DNA of 64,000 bases from Stenogyne calaminthoides. Its lineage: Eukaryota; Streptophyta; Magnoliopsida; Lamiales; Lamiaceae. The position numbers and the translations under genes were made by a program. The notes under the pieces were generated by a model that was not told where the DNA came from, did no database searches, and worked only from the letters and a program-made list of their open reading frames with translations. Where the stretch lies: assembly GCA_037126765.1 (NCBI GenBank), contig JBBCBC010000030.1, positions 1,226,453 through 1,290,452 of the forward strand. The letters are read 5' to 3'. Positions 23,301-34,935 of the stretch are shown in pieces. Every line of letters begins with the position of its first letter. The stretch's first letter is position 1.

Positions 23301-23905
23301 CGTAAATTCCCCTGGAGAAGGATCGTCGTTGCTTCTCCATGATGTGAGGTAAGTCTCCACCCCTGTTACGTAGTTCCATCCCAAGGTCATGTTGCTCGGT
23401 ATATAAGTGTCTGATGGATAATCGAAACTCTGCCATACGAAATTCTCCTGGCTATCCATAACCACGAGATTCCCTGATTCCAGTAATCTTGCGGCTGGGT
23501 TTTCAAGGGATCTCGTGGCGTTGGACGACCATATGATGGTGCCATTCGTATCGTTGACAGTGCCAGAATTCCAGGCTTTGTGACTCTTAACACACCTGAT
23601 TTTGTTGTGAGTGGGACTACTCTGTTTACAACCCAAACATATGTCCTCACTGGTATATTGTTGTACCATATGCCTAAATACCGATGATTCGTGGAATTTC
23701 CAGGGCTGAAAAACCCGAATTCAAACGTCCCACCTGATGAAACCAGAGTTTCTCCATCTCTAATGCTCTGAGAAGAACTGATTGTATCAATTGCAGCACA
23801 AGAAATTGCTTGGATTATCAGAGAGAAGATCAACAATAAGGGTAAGGAACGTTTTTGTGTTGAATCCATACCTACATTTGTTGAACATCCATATGATCCA
23901 TTCAT
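20391..23905 (-). pseudogene. G-type lectin S-receptor-like Ser/Thr kinase B2, two frameshifts and lost stop
   Basis: Minus-strand exons: 1 22601-23905 (Met at 23905 or, as in B1, at 23869), 2a 22259-22403, 2b 22062-22192, 3 21466-21676, 4 21155-21411, 5 20921-21071, 6 20391-20804. The domain order is the same as in B1: signal peptide, B-lectin, S-locus glycoprotein, EGF-like Cys cluster, PAN, transmembrane, kinase. It is a direct repeat of B1. Lesions seen: one base missing near 23558 (LALFNDT becomes out of frame) and two bases missing near 22325 in the transmembrane segment. In exon 4, DFG reads DVG and HRDLKAS reads HRDLKMS. Two extra bases (TA) before the final codons remove the TAG used in B1, adding about 35 codons of flank up to 20391. 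It is very unlikely to give a working kinase. Confidence 0.87.
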
Positions 23906-24451
23906 GGTAATATTATACATACATACGTGTATATAAATATTCTTATTGACAAAGTTAGTATGAAAATTATCATACATGAAAAAACTTTAATTTACAACTA
24001 TATTTTATAATTGGTGAAGGTAAGACAAAATCGAGTGGTTTATGGTTCACTCGGCCCAAGTGATTCATGGTTCACCCGGCCCGAATAGGTCATAATTTAT
24101 GGTTCATTATTTAGTGTTTAGGGTATAGATGTTTAATTTAGAGCAATTTTATAAATTTTCATACATAAAAATTTTCACACTAGTCATACTCATATTTATT
24201 TTGTATTTAGTGAGCTTTTTCAACATCTAATTTCCGTTGAAAAAAAAAAAAAATCATTGTGAAAATCTACTGTATTACCTTTTAAGTATAGTAGTTTATT
24301 GATTGAGGCCATATAACTACAGCTCCCAATTTTAACCAATTTAATTGCAAAAAAAATATTTACGCATGTCGCTATTTTTTTTTTTTTAACTTTTCGCGGT
24401 AGCAGATTTCGTAAAAAAAAAAAAAAAAACATTATTTTATAGCCTAATTCT
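23906..24451. other. 5' flank of B2, no gene seen
   Basis: AT-rich with several A or T runs. A short phrase with GGTTCACTCGGCCC / GGTTCACCCGGCCC is repeated at 24044-24085. The rest parallels 16690-16960 next to B1. Confidence 0.5.
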
Positions 24452-24661
24452 TGTATGCACCCAGGTGCACCGTGCACTTATAGTGTATTTAAGAAACGTG
24501 CGACTTCATATACTTAAAAGTACAACTTATTTACACTGAAGCGCGCAATTATAATATGAAAAAATAATTGCACGCTTCAGTGTAAATAAGTTGCACTTTT
24601 AAGTATATAAAATCGAACGTTTCTAAAATACACTATAAGTGCACGGTGCATTGGGTGTACA
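24452..24661. mobile_element. foldback MITE, 210 bp
   Basis: It is an almost complete inverted repeat: the left arm (TGTATGCACCCAGGTGCAC...TTACACTGAAGCGCGCAATT) pairs with the right arm over about 85 bp, leaving a loop of about 15 bp near 24555. It interrupts sequence that is continuous beside B1, so it is a lineage-specific insertion. A related but more decayed segment lies at about 25700-25900 (CGTGCACTCATAGTGCATTT). Confidence 0.75.
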
Positions 24662-25994
24662 TGAAACTCATTCTATTTTATATACTGCACATGACAAAGT
24701 ATAGGGTGAATAAGTTTCACACAAAAATTTGTGAAACTGATTAAGATGTGACTTATATTACTAAAAGGTATTAGTTGTGAAGAGGGTATGACTTTTTACT
24801 ATAAGTCTATAAAGATTATTACACTGAAGGGTGTGACTTATATTTCAACATGGGTTATTAGTAGTGATAATTGAAATATATGACTTATATTATAAAAGAG
24901 GTTTAGTCGTGATAATTAAAAGGTTATGTTGGTGAAGAAAAATAAATCAATTTCAACTCAATGAACATTAGTTCATGTGGTTAGAAATATTAGTTTATAT
25001 TAAAAAGTGCTTAATAGTGTTCAACATATAAATCATTAATACTCTTCTTTTACAGGAATTTAATATTTTTACATAATCTGTACTTTTCATAATGTGTATA
25101 TATATTTTTTTGGGTAGTTCTATTATATCAAATTTAAATATTATATATGTCTATAGAAATAAAAAGTAAATTATATATTATATAATAACAATAAATTCTG
25201 GTTTAATCCCACTATGTCAAGATGACTATGTAGGTTAGTACGTGGGACACTTCTTGCTCAATAAAAAAGCTGCACTTATTTTGTATTCTAGTGTATTTAT
25301 GTTAATTCTAACAGTTGCTGTCATTGTTAATTATCACTTATAAGGTCATTACTGTATACTTATTTTGAATAAATGATTTCTGACCCTTTTTTTTTTTTTG
25401 TGACAGGACTGACTTTTTTTGTTTTGTATACAGTAAGATTGAGGGTCCACTTGATATGACTAAAGAATGATAATTGTAATGGATATCATTAAAGGGTTAG
25501 TTAAATATCAACAATAAGTATTATGTGAGGTAGTTAAATAGAAGTAATTTTCATTATTCCCAACTAAATGGACCTCGAGTAGTCAGTCATGCACGTTAAT
25601 GAGGTGATGAGATTAATTTCCTATATAAAAATAGATTGCAACCTTTGTACAACGAAAGAATCAAAGAAGATATCTACAAATATCTAAAAAATGAGTGGGT
25701 CTCATGTACATGCATCGTGCACTCATAGTGCATTTTAGAACCGTGTAACTATACAAAATAAAAACGTGCAACTATTCCAAAAAGAAGCATGCAACTATGT
25801 TCCCATATTAACTGTTGCACTTTTCTGAGTAAATAAGCCGCATTTTTCAGCATAACAAATTGCACACTTTTAAAATTGTTGTGTTCGATATAATAATTCA
25901 GCATTCATCGAACACGTAAGAGCGACACGTGTAATATTTATTAAAATAGTCATGTCCAATGGACAAGTGGGCTCGCCGTCCGTCGACCAAACAC
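24662..25994. other. intergenic, no gene seen
   Basis: The part 24980-25220 matches 16990-17110 beside B1. A decayed relative of the 24452 hairpin element lies at 25700-25900. No coding frame is recognised. The inverted-duplication arm begins at 25995. Confidence 0.5.
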
Positions 25995-26437
25995 TTTTAG
26001 TATATGTCTGATTATTAAAAGAGAAAAAATAACAAACATTTTATTACACAAGTAATCATACAGAGTAAAAAAGGATCTGAGAATTTGTTGGGTGAAGAAA
26101 AATATGAATATTGAAAAAGAATAATAAACTTGATATTGAAGAAGTGACTTAAATTTGTGTTGCACTTGCAATAAATGATAAAACAAAAATTAATTTTTTT
26201 TTAATATAATACATTATTTAAAATTTTGCATTCTTTCTGAATTCATATATTATAAATCAATGCTTAGTTTTTTAATATTATACATTATTTAAATTTTGTA
26301 TTGTCTTTTAGTTCATATGAAAAAATATTATACATTATACATTATTTAAAATTTTATTTGAGTTTATATAAAAAAAGGTTATGAGGAGCCTAATATTAAA
26401 GTCGGCTCAGGCATTTAAATTTCTAGGATCGGACCTG
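25995..26437 (-). mobile_element. truncated copy of the hAT-like element (right arm)
   Basis: This is the inverse of 8988-9430. It keeps the hAT terminal repeat (GGATCGGACCTG ending at 26437) and the flanking target copy CTTAGTGT (26438-26445, the complement of ACACTAAG). It is cut off at 25995, which is the inner breakpoint of the inverted duplication. Confidence 0.82.
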
Positions 26438-26522
26438 CTTAGTGTATAACACATGAACCCTGTTTCTAAAAATTAGGTTGGATGAGTGATGGCGGCCACA
26501 TGGAACACATGAACCCTATATT

Positions 26523-27202
26523 CAGTAAAAATCCCCTATAGGACTACTCTATATAGGAATAAACTCTCTATAGTAATAAAAAATCATGGTCGTAACTCGG
26601 GATCAATTATATTTAGGAATAAACTCCATATTGTAATAAGACATATTTTTTCCTAGTTCCGTCTTAAGGATTTATGCCTCCATATAAGAATAAATTATAG
26701 TATATATAAAAATTTATATATGATTACAATTAAGATGGCCTAAACTATTTATTTATGATTAATTGTGACGACTTATCACTACATCCTTCAACTTGCATGT
26801 ACGTACTAACTCGTCCGTATTGACACATTCTTAGGTGTCATTTGCTTGAAATAGAAAAAGTGTACTAATTTTATAAAAAATACACATGTATTGAACAAAC
26901 ATTTATACAAATGTGAACAATAACTATTGTTTAGTTCCTAGGTACATGCATATTAGTTGATATATATGTATTTTATATATTTTGAAAGTGTATGCATTTA
27001 TTTTAGTCAAATTCATATTAATTAGATATATGAATTTGTTAATAAATTTACCTACATGTAGTATAGTATGTATTATATTGAATGTATTATTGTTTTTCTA
27101 AAAAAAAATTATTTTTCTATGTAAAACTCTATTTAAGAATAACCTCCCTATAGTAATATTTTTTTCCGGTCCCGACAATATGACTGTATGGAGTTTTTAC
27201 TG
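26523..27202. mobile_element. pogo/Emigrant-like element, right-arm copy
   Basis: Inverse copy of 8225-8902, with CAGTAAAAATCCCC at one end and GGAGTTTTTACTG at the other. It lies at the same distance from A2 as its partner from A1. Confidence 0.7.
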
Positions 27203-27555
27203 TATATAGACACATGGATAAGTGTCTTATATATTTATGTATATTGATTTTTGCGCAAAGATTAACAATTTTTTTTTCTAGAAAAGCAAATTAGACATGT
27301 AAATTATATTCTATTGCGCAAAGAGAATGTCTGTGAATGTGAAACTAAAAGCTTATTTCTTAATTTTCTACCAACGTTGAAAATAATTTGGTGCTTTACA
27401 AGACGAAATTAAAAGAAACTGAATAACTGAAAATATAAGTAATTCTAGAAAATAAGATAACCAATTAAATCCTACAAACCATGAACAACATACGATTATA
27501 TCTTAACAAGATGTAAAAAATAAGATATTGCAAATAAGTAGAGCAATTGTGTGTT
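27203..27555. other. 3' flank of gene A2
   Basis: Inverse of 7875-8224. No coding frame is seen. Confidence 0.5.
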
Positions 27556-30500
27556 CTATCTTCCATCTAGCATCGTAACGGTAACCTGATTAGCTGAACA
27601 TACAATGTTATTTCCAATAAAGCCCTCGGTGGCAGACACATCTCTTTCTGTGAAAAAAGCAGGATGTTTAGCCTCAGGCAATTCATCTTTATTTCCGAGC
27701 ATTAAAACCACAGATGACATGCTTGGCCTATCTTCGGGACATGCTTGCACGCACAACAATCCTATGTGGATTGAGCGCAATGCTTGAGTTATGTCGAAAG
27801 AATCGCCTAAAGATGCATCAACTAGTTCCCTTAGGCACTCTTCTTTGTAAAGTGTCCATGCCTGTGCAACATAATTTGTAACAATTGGTGTGTTAATTGT
27901 TTGCTACAAATGGGGACCAAAAGAATAATAGTATTAACTAGGAATTGTTATTTACATGGCCAATAAGATTGAGAGTTTTATCTTTAAGCGAGAAATCTCT
28001 GTTTCTTTTTCCGCTCACAACTTCTATCACAAGAACTCCAAAACTAAACACATCTGATTTGATTGAGAACAACCCCTTCATCACATATTCTGGGGACATA
28101 TATCCACTGTGACAGAGAATTAACAAGAAAATGGTGTTAAAAGAATGCGTATGAGAATTAGATTGATCAGTTTGTTGACTTTCTTACTATGTTCCGACAA
28201 CTCTATGTGTCTTAGCTTCAGTCTCGTTCCCTCCAAAACTCCTGGCTAGGCCGAAATCGGATATCTTCGGGTTCATGTCGGCATCTAGCAGTATGTTGCT
28301 TGTTTTAAGATCTCGATGGATTATTCTCAACCTGGAATCTTGGTGAAGATACAAAAGTCCTTTGGCAATTCCGTTGATTATATTGAAACATTTTCCCCAG
28401 TCAAATAATGTGCGTCTGGTTTGATCTGTTAAACATGCAATGGAATTAGTATTTTCTTATTGTATGATCATACAATTGGTTACTGAACAAAAGTTTCAAA
28501 GAACTCACCAAATAAAATCAAGTCAAGGCTATTATTGGGCATGAATTCATAGATCAACATATTCTCATTTCCTTGAATACAACATCCTAGGAGCCTCACC
28601 AAATTTCGATGTTGAAGTTTGGCAATCAACATCACTTCATTCTTCAATTCCTCAACTCCTTGTGACGAGGTTTTTGACAAGCGCTTCACGGCAATTTCCT
28701 GCCCGTCGTCCAGCATGCCCTACCGACACAATTTGTGAATGTGAATTTGTGCTTTTAGTTGGATGCTAAACATAGCATTTTCCATAATAAATGTAGAGAA
28801 ACTTTAGCAGTGTACCTTGTAAACAGGTCCAAATCCACCCTCACCAAGTTTGTTAATGAATGAAAAATTATCTGTAGCTTTCAAAATTGAAGATAAGCTA
28901 AAGAATGGAACCTCTGCTTCTTCGCCACGGCTTCCACTAAATAGTCCTGCAACTTTTATTCGTTTCCTATTCTTTGCAAAAACTAAAATCAGACACAAAA
29001 CAACTATTCCTGCCACTGATGCAAAACTCGCTATGAGTTTTACTCTTTTTTTCCATTTAGAGCGTCCACCTTTTTCTATCAAAACACAATATAAAGCGCA
29101 AATTATTCTCAAGTTAAATAGGACCAATACATCTAAAACACACTTTCTCATTCAATCCTAATGTGAATGAAGTCAAATGCATGACATGTGAGATATACAT
29201 ATTTATATGGGACAAACTCTTTTTTGCCCTTTTTTTAACTCTTTTCTGCCCTCTTGACTTTTCAACTCACACATATGCCCTTTTGTGAACATTTTACCCC
29301 TCTCCCTTAATCCCATCCCCATTCCACCACATATTCCAACTTTCAAACACGTCCCGACTGGCCCCGGACCCAACCTAGACCCGACCCGAATCCGACTGGG
29401 GTCGTGGAGGGTTACGCATGGGCCAATTTCGGGCCGTGCCAGGTTGATAAGGACATATTTATGAGTTAAAAATTAAGGGGCAAAAAGAAAAGAGAAATGC
29501 AAGTTGAAAATGGGTAAATTTGCATATTATGTGTACTTATATAATTAATAATCATGTATCAAGATTCTTACCTCTCTCTGCATAAGCCATTCTGATGTAA
29601 AGATCTAGACCTCCGGAAGGTATAGTTCTGATGTTAATCAAGTCCCCGTGATAGAACAAGCATCCACTTCCCGATCCACTGATATTCAACTGTGCGTACG
29701 CCACACAAGTACAGTTTCTCGAGCATTCCTTTTCACATTCTTCAAGGCTCGTCGCCTTTACATCAATGGACGAGTTTCGTGCGTCTGGCAGTTTAATTCC
29801 AGGGTACTTCAAAAACACATCATCTGAACAGTTCAACGGTATCCTTCTAACGCATCCATCCGACCAATCCTCTCCTTTCCAACTTTCGTCATCTTTAGGC
29901 ACGAATCTCTCGAGACATCTACAGCGTGGAGTGTATCCAATGTTGCAATTCCCATATCCGCCACACGAATTGTAGTTATCACAACTATCTAAAGGCAAGT
30001 GCCAAGAAATGGTCCAGGATTTCGTCTGATGATTCAATATCTGGCGCAGTATAGCACCATCTGGCCTCAATGCAAGCATGCTAACAAGCGATGGGTCCAG
30101 AATATGTTCTCCAAACTTCACCTCACTCTTGTTCATCTCTAATATCGAAAGATATATCATCCCAACTGCCATCCCACTGAATCCTTCCCCACTCCAGGGT
30201 CCCATCCTACGCAGGACACTTTTCCCCTGTTTCGGTACAAGTTGTGGATATCCAGTTGGATCCACATGAATAGTAAAATTTCCAGGAGCTGGATCATCAG
30301 GGCTCCTCCACGACGACAGGTACGTCTCTACCCCTGTTTCCAAATTCCATCCTAAGCTCATCATGTCTGGTAGATACGTATCCGGTTGGATAATCGAAAC
30401 TCTCCCAAATGATCAAATTCTCTACAGCATCCTTCACAACGAGATTCCCTGTTTCCAGTAACTGTGCAGCTTGATTTTCCAGGAATCTGGTGGCGCTGGA

Positions 30501-30844
30501 CGACCATATGATGGTGCCATTAGTCTCATTAAAAAGGGCCAAAATTCCACGCTCTGTGACCCTTAACACACCTGATGCAGTCGTGAGCGGGACTTTTCTG
30601 TTAGCAACCCAGACGTACGTCGGACTGTTATGTTGTTGTACCATATGCCCACGTATCGATTAGTGGAATTTCCAGGACTGAAAAACCCGAGTTGGAACAT
30701 TCCACCTGTTGAAACCAGAGTTTCTCCATCTCTAATGCTCTCAGAAGAAGTGATTGTATCAATTGCAGCAGCAGAAACTGCCTGGATTATGAGAGAGCAG
30801 ATCAACAATACAGAGTGTGATGAATTTCTTGGAATTTTATACAT
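27556..30844 (-). pseudogene. G-type lectin S-receptor-like Ser/Thr kinase A2, two frameshifts in exon 1
   Basis: Near-identical inverted copy of A1. Exons on the minus strand: 29572-30844, 28816-29075, 28509-28719, 28188-28425, 27956-28106, 27556-27861. Exon 5 is the full 151 bp and reads through YMSPEYVMKG, so the A1 deletion is absent here. In exon 1 one C is missing near 30621 (before the codons for TYVWVANRE), and one extra base occurs near 30383 (in the codons for DYPTDTY). The second shift restores the frame of the first, but the stretch between meets a stop. Exons 2 to 6 are open, with the transmembrane segment, GEGGFGPVY, IAVKRLS, HRDLKTSN, DFG and the APE-region equivalent SPEY. It keeps about 55 bp in intron 1 (29369-29424) that A1 has lost. 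The B-lectin domain cannot be made, so it is a pseudogene unless the indels are sequence errors. Confidence 0.88.
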
Positions 30845-31311
30845 ACCTGCAGTTGTTAAGCCTGCTCTTCTCTAATATAGGAGTAGTATTCATCATACAT
30901 ATACACATTATATGGTATTCTTGTTCACGTTTCTACTTCTAATTTGTCTTTTTTCTCTACTGACTTCGTCATGGTCTTGGTATTTGGTAATAATTGCCTT
31001 TAATTATGTCCAACAAGTTAAATTTTATGACTAAAAACTAAATTCTTTTCCAGATCTTTGACTTTGTATTGTAAATGATTTCCACTCCATTTTTTATTGT
31101 ACACCAGTCATGTCACAACTCGATTTTCCGTAGACTTTTTGGAGACATAATTAAATCAACAATTTATTAAAACACATGAATATATTATAAACAAATTTGC
31201 AGGGGAAATGAATAAGTAAACAAGCAGTCAATGTCAAATACCAATTCCTTAATAAAATAAAATTAAACTTCTAACGAATAATATGCAAGTCTTTGAAAGA
31301 GATGTAACAAA
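30845..31311. other. 5' flank of gene A2
   Basis: Inverse of the A1 5' flank (4175-4639). It holds the same TATA-like string and no coding frame. Confidence 0.4.
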
Positions 31312-32411
31312 GTCGTGTTTCTGGAGTCTGGCAATTTAATTCCAGAGTAGTTCAAGAACGCGTCTCCTCTGCACTCCAACGGCGTCCTCCGAACGTGACC
31401 AAACTTTTCCGCTGGAATCCCTCGGAACAAATTTTCCCAAACCACCACAAGATGGCAGGTTTCCGATGTTACAGAGACCGTAAGCACCACACAGATTGTA
31501 CGTATCACAATTATCTGATGGCATGCCCGCATAGATGGTCCACGATTGGGTCCGATTGTTCCACATCCAACGCGGTGTGGCGCCATTGGGGCCCACTGTG
31601 GACCTCGAGAGAGCCGTTGGATCTAATGGAATTTCCCCATACTTAACCTCATTCTTGTTCATCCGAAATACCAATGTTTGTGAGGGATCATCCCCTGTGT
31701 CTGGTGTACCACTTAATCGTAGACCGTTCCAGGGGCCCATCCTATACTGCATGTTTCCCCCAATTTGATTAAACCCTGAGGATATCCAGTTGGATCGAAG
31801 TGAAGTGTAAATTCCCCTGGAGAAGGATCGTCGTCGCTTTTCCACGACGTGAGGTACGTCTCCACCCCTGTTACGTAGTTCCATCCCAAGGTCATGCTGC
31901 TCGGTATGTACGTGTCTGATGGATAATCGAAACTCTGCCACACTAAATTCTCCTGGCTATCTATCACCACGAGATTCCCTGATTCCAGTAAGCGCGCGGC
32001 TGGATTTGCTGGATTTTCAAGGGATCTCGTGGCGTTGGACGACCAGATGATGGTGCCATTAGTGTCGTTGAACAGGGCCAGAATTCCAGGCTCTGTGACT
32101 CTTAACACACCTGATTTTGTTGTGAGTGGGACTTCTCTGTTTGCAACCCAAACATGTGTCCTGACTGGTATATTCTTGTACCATATGCCTAATTACCGAC
32201 GATTCGTAGAATTTCCAGGGCTGAAAAACATGAGCTCGAACATCCCACCTGATGAAACCAGTGTTTCTCCATCTGTAATGCTCTCAGAAGAACTGATTGT
32301 ATCAATTGCAGCAGAAGAAATTGCTTGGATTATCAGAGAGACGATAAAAAATAAGGGTAAGGAATGTTTTTGTGTTGAATCCATACCTACAGTTGTTGAA
32401 CATCCATTCAT
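31312..32411 (-). pseudogene. S-domain receptor kinase exon 1 fragment psi-E (right arm)
   Basis: Minus-strand remains of exon 1 of a receptor kinase close to B1/B2. It starts at Met 32384 (MDSTQKHSLPLFFIVSLII) or at Met 32411. It covers the signal peptide, B-lectin, S-locus glycoprotein, EGF-like region and the start of PAN. Lesions: TAA in place of the Tyr codon after NSTNRR (near 32190), an indel near 31765 that shifts the frame after LIKLGE, and a deletion after GKVW near 31395. The last is shared with the left-arm copy. Three extra codons (NPA duplicated) occur near 32005. The end of PAN, the transmembrane segment and the kinase are missing; similarity stops after RNTT at about 31312. 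Confidence 0.86.
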
Positions 32412-33004
32412 GGTAATATTATAGATGCATACCTTTTATTGATTGAGGTTGTATAAATTTTAGCAACTATTATGTGCATCTGTATACGCTTACACACTAC
32501 TACACATTTAAGTTTGGAGAGCCCCACTTGGACAAATTTTTTATTTCAAGCAATTTCTCCAAGTTTTTAAGTTTTGGAGAAGCGGTTTTTTAAAAAAAAA
32601 AAAAATTAGACAGCGGTTAAAAACCGCTTTGCAAGTTCACTTAGAGAACGGTTCATAACCGCTCTAAAGCTTGGAGAGTGGTTATGAACCACTCTCCAAG
32701 TGAGAAATCAGAATTATATATAAGTGGGTTCAGTACCAGAGAACCCCCATTTCCACTCGAAGCAGCGCGATTTTTCCCCCTCCTCCTGCCTCCGTCGCCG
32801 CCCGCCGACCCCCTCCCCAGCCGCCGCCGCCTTCCTCTTCCTCTACAAGGTACGTATATATTAATGCTTAATCTTTTATTTCTATTTTGTTAATTAATTA
32901 GTTAGGGTTAGTTTATGTGTTATATATATATGTTGTGTGACTTGATTGTTGTTGGTAATTTTTGGATAAATTGTAAGTTTGGAATGGTGATTTTTATGTT
33001 TTTG

Positions 33005-33530
33005 TTTAGAGATGAATATATGATATGCACACCAAGTGTTTGATGAAATGCATGTGTAGGAATTTAAGCATAAATTAGGATTGAGATATATTTTTGAGTT
33101 GGTTGGTGATTTTTTATGTCAACTTAGAGATGAATATATATATGAAGCACACTAAGTGTTTGATCAAATGCATGTGTAGGATTTAAGCATAATTTAAGAT
33201 TGTGATATATTTTTGAGTTGGTTGGTAATTTTTTATGTCAATTTAGAGATGAGTATATGATGCACACCAAGTGTTTGATGAAATGCATGTGTAGGATTTA
33301 AGCATAATTAGGATTGGGATATATTTTTGAGTTGGTTGGTGATTTTTTATGTCAATTTAGAGATGAATATATGATGCACACCAAGTGTTTGATAAAATGC
33401 ATGTGTAGGAAATTTAAGCATAATTAGGATTGGGATATATTTTTGAGTTGATTGGTGATTTTTTATATAAATTTAGAGATGAATATAAGATGCACACCAA
33501 GTGTTTGACGAAATGCATGTGTTTTAGATA
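33005..33530 (+). repeat. about 115-bp tandem repeats, five units, inside the CACTA element
   Basis: The phrase AGAGATGAATATA followed by GCACACCAAGTGTTTGATGA, AATGCATGTGTAGGA and GATATATTTTTGAGTTGGTT recurs at about 33008, 33125, 33245, 33358 and 33474. It lies between the 5' end and the transposase relic, where CACTA elements often have a leader intron. Confidence 0.85.
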
Positions 33531-33749
33531 GTTGCTTTAGATGATTGATGGTATATATATATATATATTAATGTCTTGAGAAGAAACAAAATCTTAGGTA
33601 CGTTAGGATTGTGATATAGCTTTTAATAAGAAAATGATTAGGAAGATACATTAGGATAAAAGTTGAGATCAAGTATGGTTAGGTATATATACATTAATGT
33701 CTTGAGAAGCACTTCACATTGTCTTTCCTATAGGCATCTCTTTTTCTAT

Positions 33750-34361
33750 ATGGATTGAAAGTGGGTTCGAGCAGATCGTTTATCAGATGAGTATAGGAAT
33801 GGGGTGGAAGAATTTTGTAATCATGCAACTAGACAGTGCACCGACCCTCGGTACATTTCATGTCCGTGTTGGAAATGTATGAATGGAAAAACTGTTAGAG
33901 GTCGAGAAAGTCTGTTCCACCACTTGATGATTCACGGTATTGATAAAACATATACTGTTTGGACATATCATGGTTGAGATGGATGTAGCTCAAGCAACCT
34001 AGAAACTGACTTTAGGTTTGAAGATACAGTGGATGCGGATATTTTCGATGATGTACCGACTGTTGATACATCGAGAGGGGATGACGATGATCTGCGAGAT
34101 CACCCTTATATGTCAGAGAAGTTAAGGGATTCTGCTGGATTACTACTGTGGCCCGGGTGTAAGAAGGCAACAAAACTGTAAGTTGTGTTGATATTGTTCA
34201 ACCTAAAAGCAGCTCACCAGTTGTCCGATGAGTGCTTCACAAGTATGCTAGAAAAAGTTAGTGGTCTATTGCCTGATGGAAATGTACTGCCTAAGAGAGC
34301 ATATGATGCTAAACAAATGCTCAAGTCCATCGGGTTAACACATCAGAAAATTCATGCTTAA
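33750..34361 (+). pseudogene. CACTA transposase relic (Transpos_assoc plus start of TNP2)
   Basis: The frame from ATG 33750 reads MD, a stop, then KWVRADRLSDEYRNGVEEF, a C..C metal-binding-like block (ISCPCWKCMNGK), RESLFHHLMIHGIDKTYTVW, an acidic linker, and GLLLWPGCKKATKL, then after a stop VVLILFNLKAAHQLSDECF, LLPDGNVLPKRAYDAKQML and KSIGLTHQKIHA. This is the usual order of the transposase-associated domain and the beginning of the TNP2 transposase domain of plant CACTA elements. At least three in-frame stops (third codon, after YHG, after KATKL) and loss of the catalytic part make it non-functional. Confidence 0.85.
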
Positions 34362-34448
34362 GTTCATTTTTAATATTCTATATAATGATTTGTTTTACTT
34401 TTAAAATTATGCATATTTAATCTATTTTTTTAATTATAATAATAATAG

Positions 34449-34935
34449 TGTGATGACGATGTATCGGAGTCGCCTTATGAGTCAAGGTTCAAGATCTAAG
34501 TTAAATAAAGTGAACTGGATTAACATTAAGGTAAATTTAATTTAGTAAATTATCAAATTACAAGAAAGAAATCATAATTGTAATACGTGATTATAATCGC
34601 TAATCAACAGGTTCCGAGGCAACGAGATAATGAACATTGTGGACATTTTGTGTGTTGCTTTATTGAAGATATAATCCGTACTTCTCTAACGAACATTCCT
34701 GTCAATGTAAGTCAATTTATCGATTTATTTAAATTATTATTGATTGAATAAAAATTCATATTATATTGATTAATTCGTTGTTTGCAGTTTGTCTATGAAC
34801 GTGAGCTCAAGTCTTACTCTAAGAAAAGACTGGAGAAATGGAAAAACAATTGGACGGGTACCTTTACAATCGATTCTTATATTCATACGATATTGAGTGA
34901 TCGTTGTTTGAAGTTTTTGGTAGCATGTAATTAAA
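34449..34935 (+). pseudogene. Ulp1-like (C48) cysteine protease C-terminal relic
   Basis: Three exon-like pieces (34449-34531, 34611-34706, 34788-about 34935) with GT-AG borders read VNWINIK, then VPRQRDNEHCGHFVCCFIED, then FVYERELKSYSKKRLEKWKN. This is the end of a SUMO-protease-like domain: a Gln shortly before the catalytic Cys motif (Q..n.hCGhfVc). The His and Asp of the triad would lie upstream and are not found. Ulp1-like domains are known passengers or components of plant DNA transposons. Its position after the transposase relic, on the same strand, fits the CACTA element. Confidence 0.72.

Noticed and set aside
4640..32411. A functional self-incompatibility S locus (SRK with SCR/SP11)
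   Set aside because: All receptor copies are damaged, and no small Cys-rich secreted ligand gene was found between them. S-domain kinases are a large family with many other roles.
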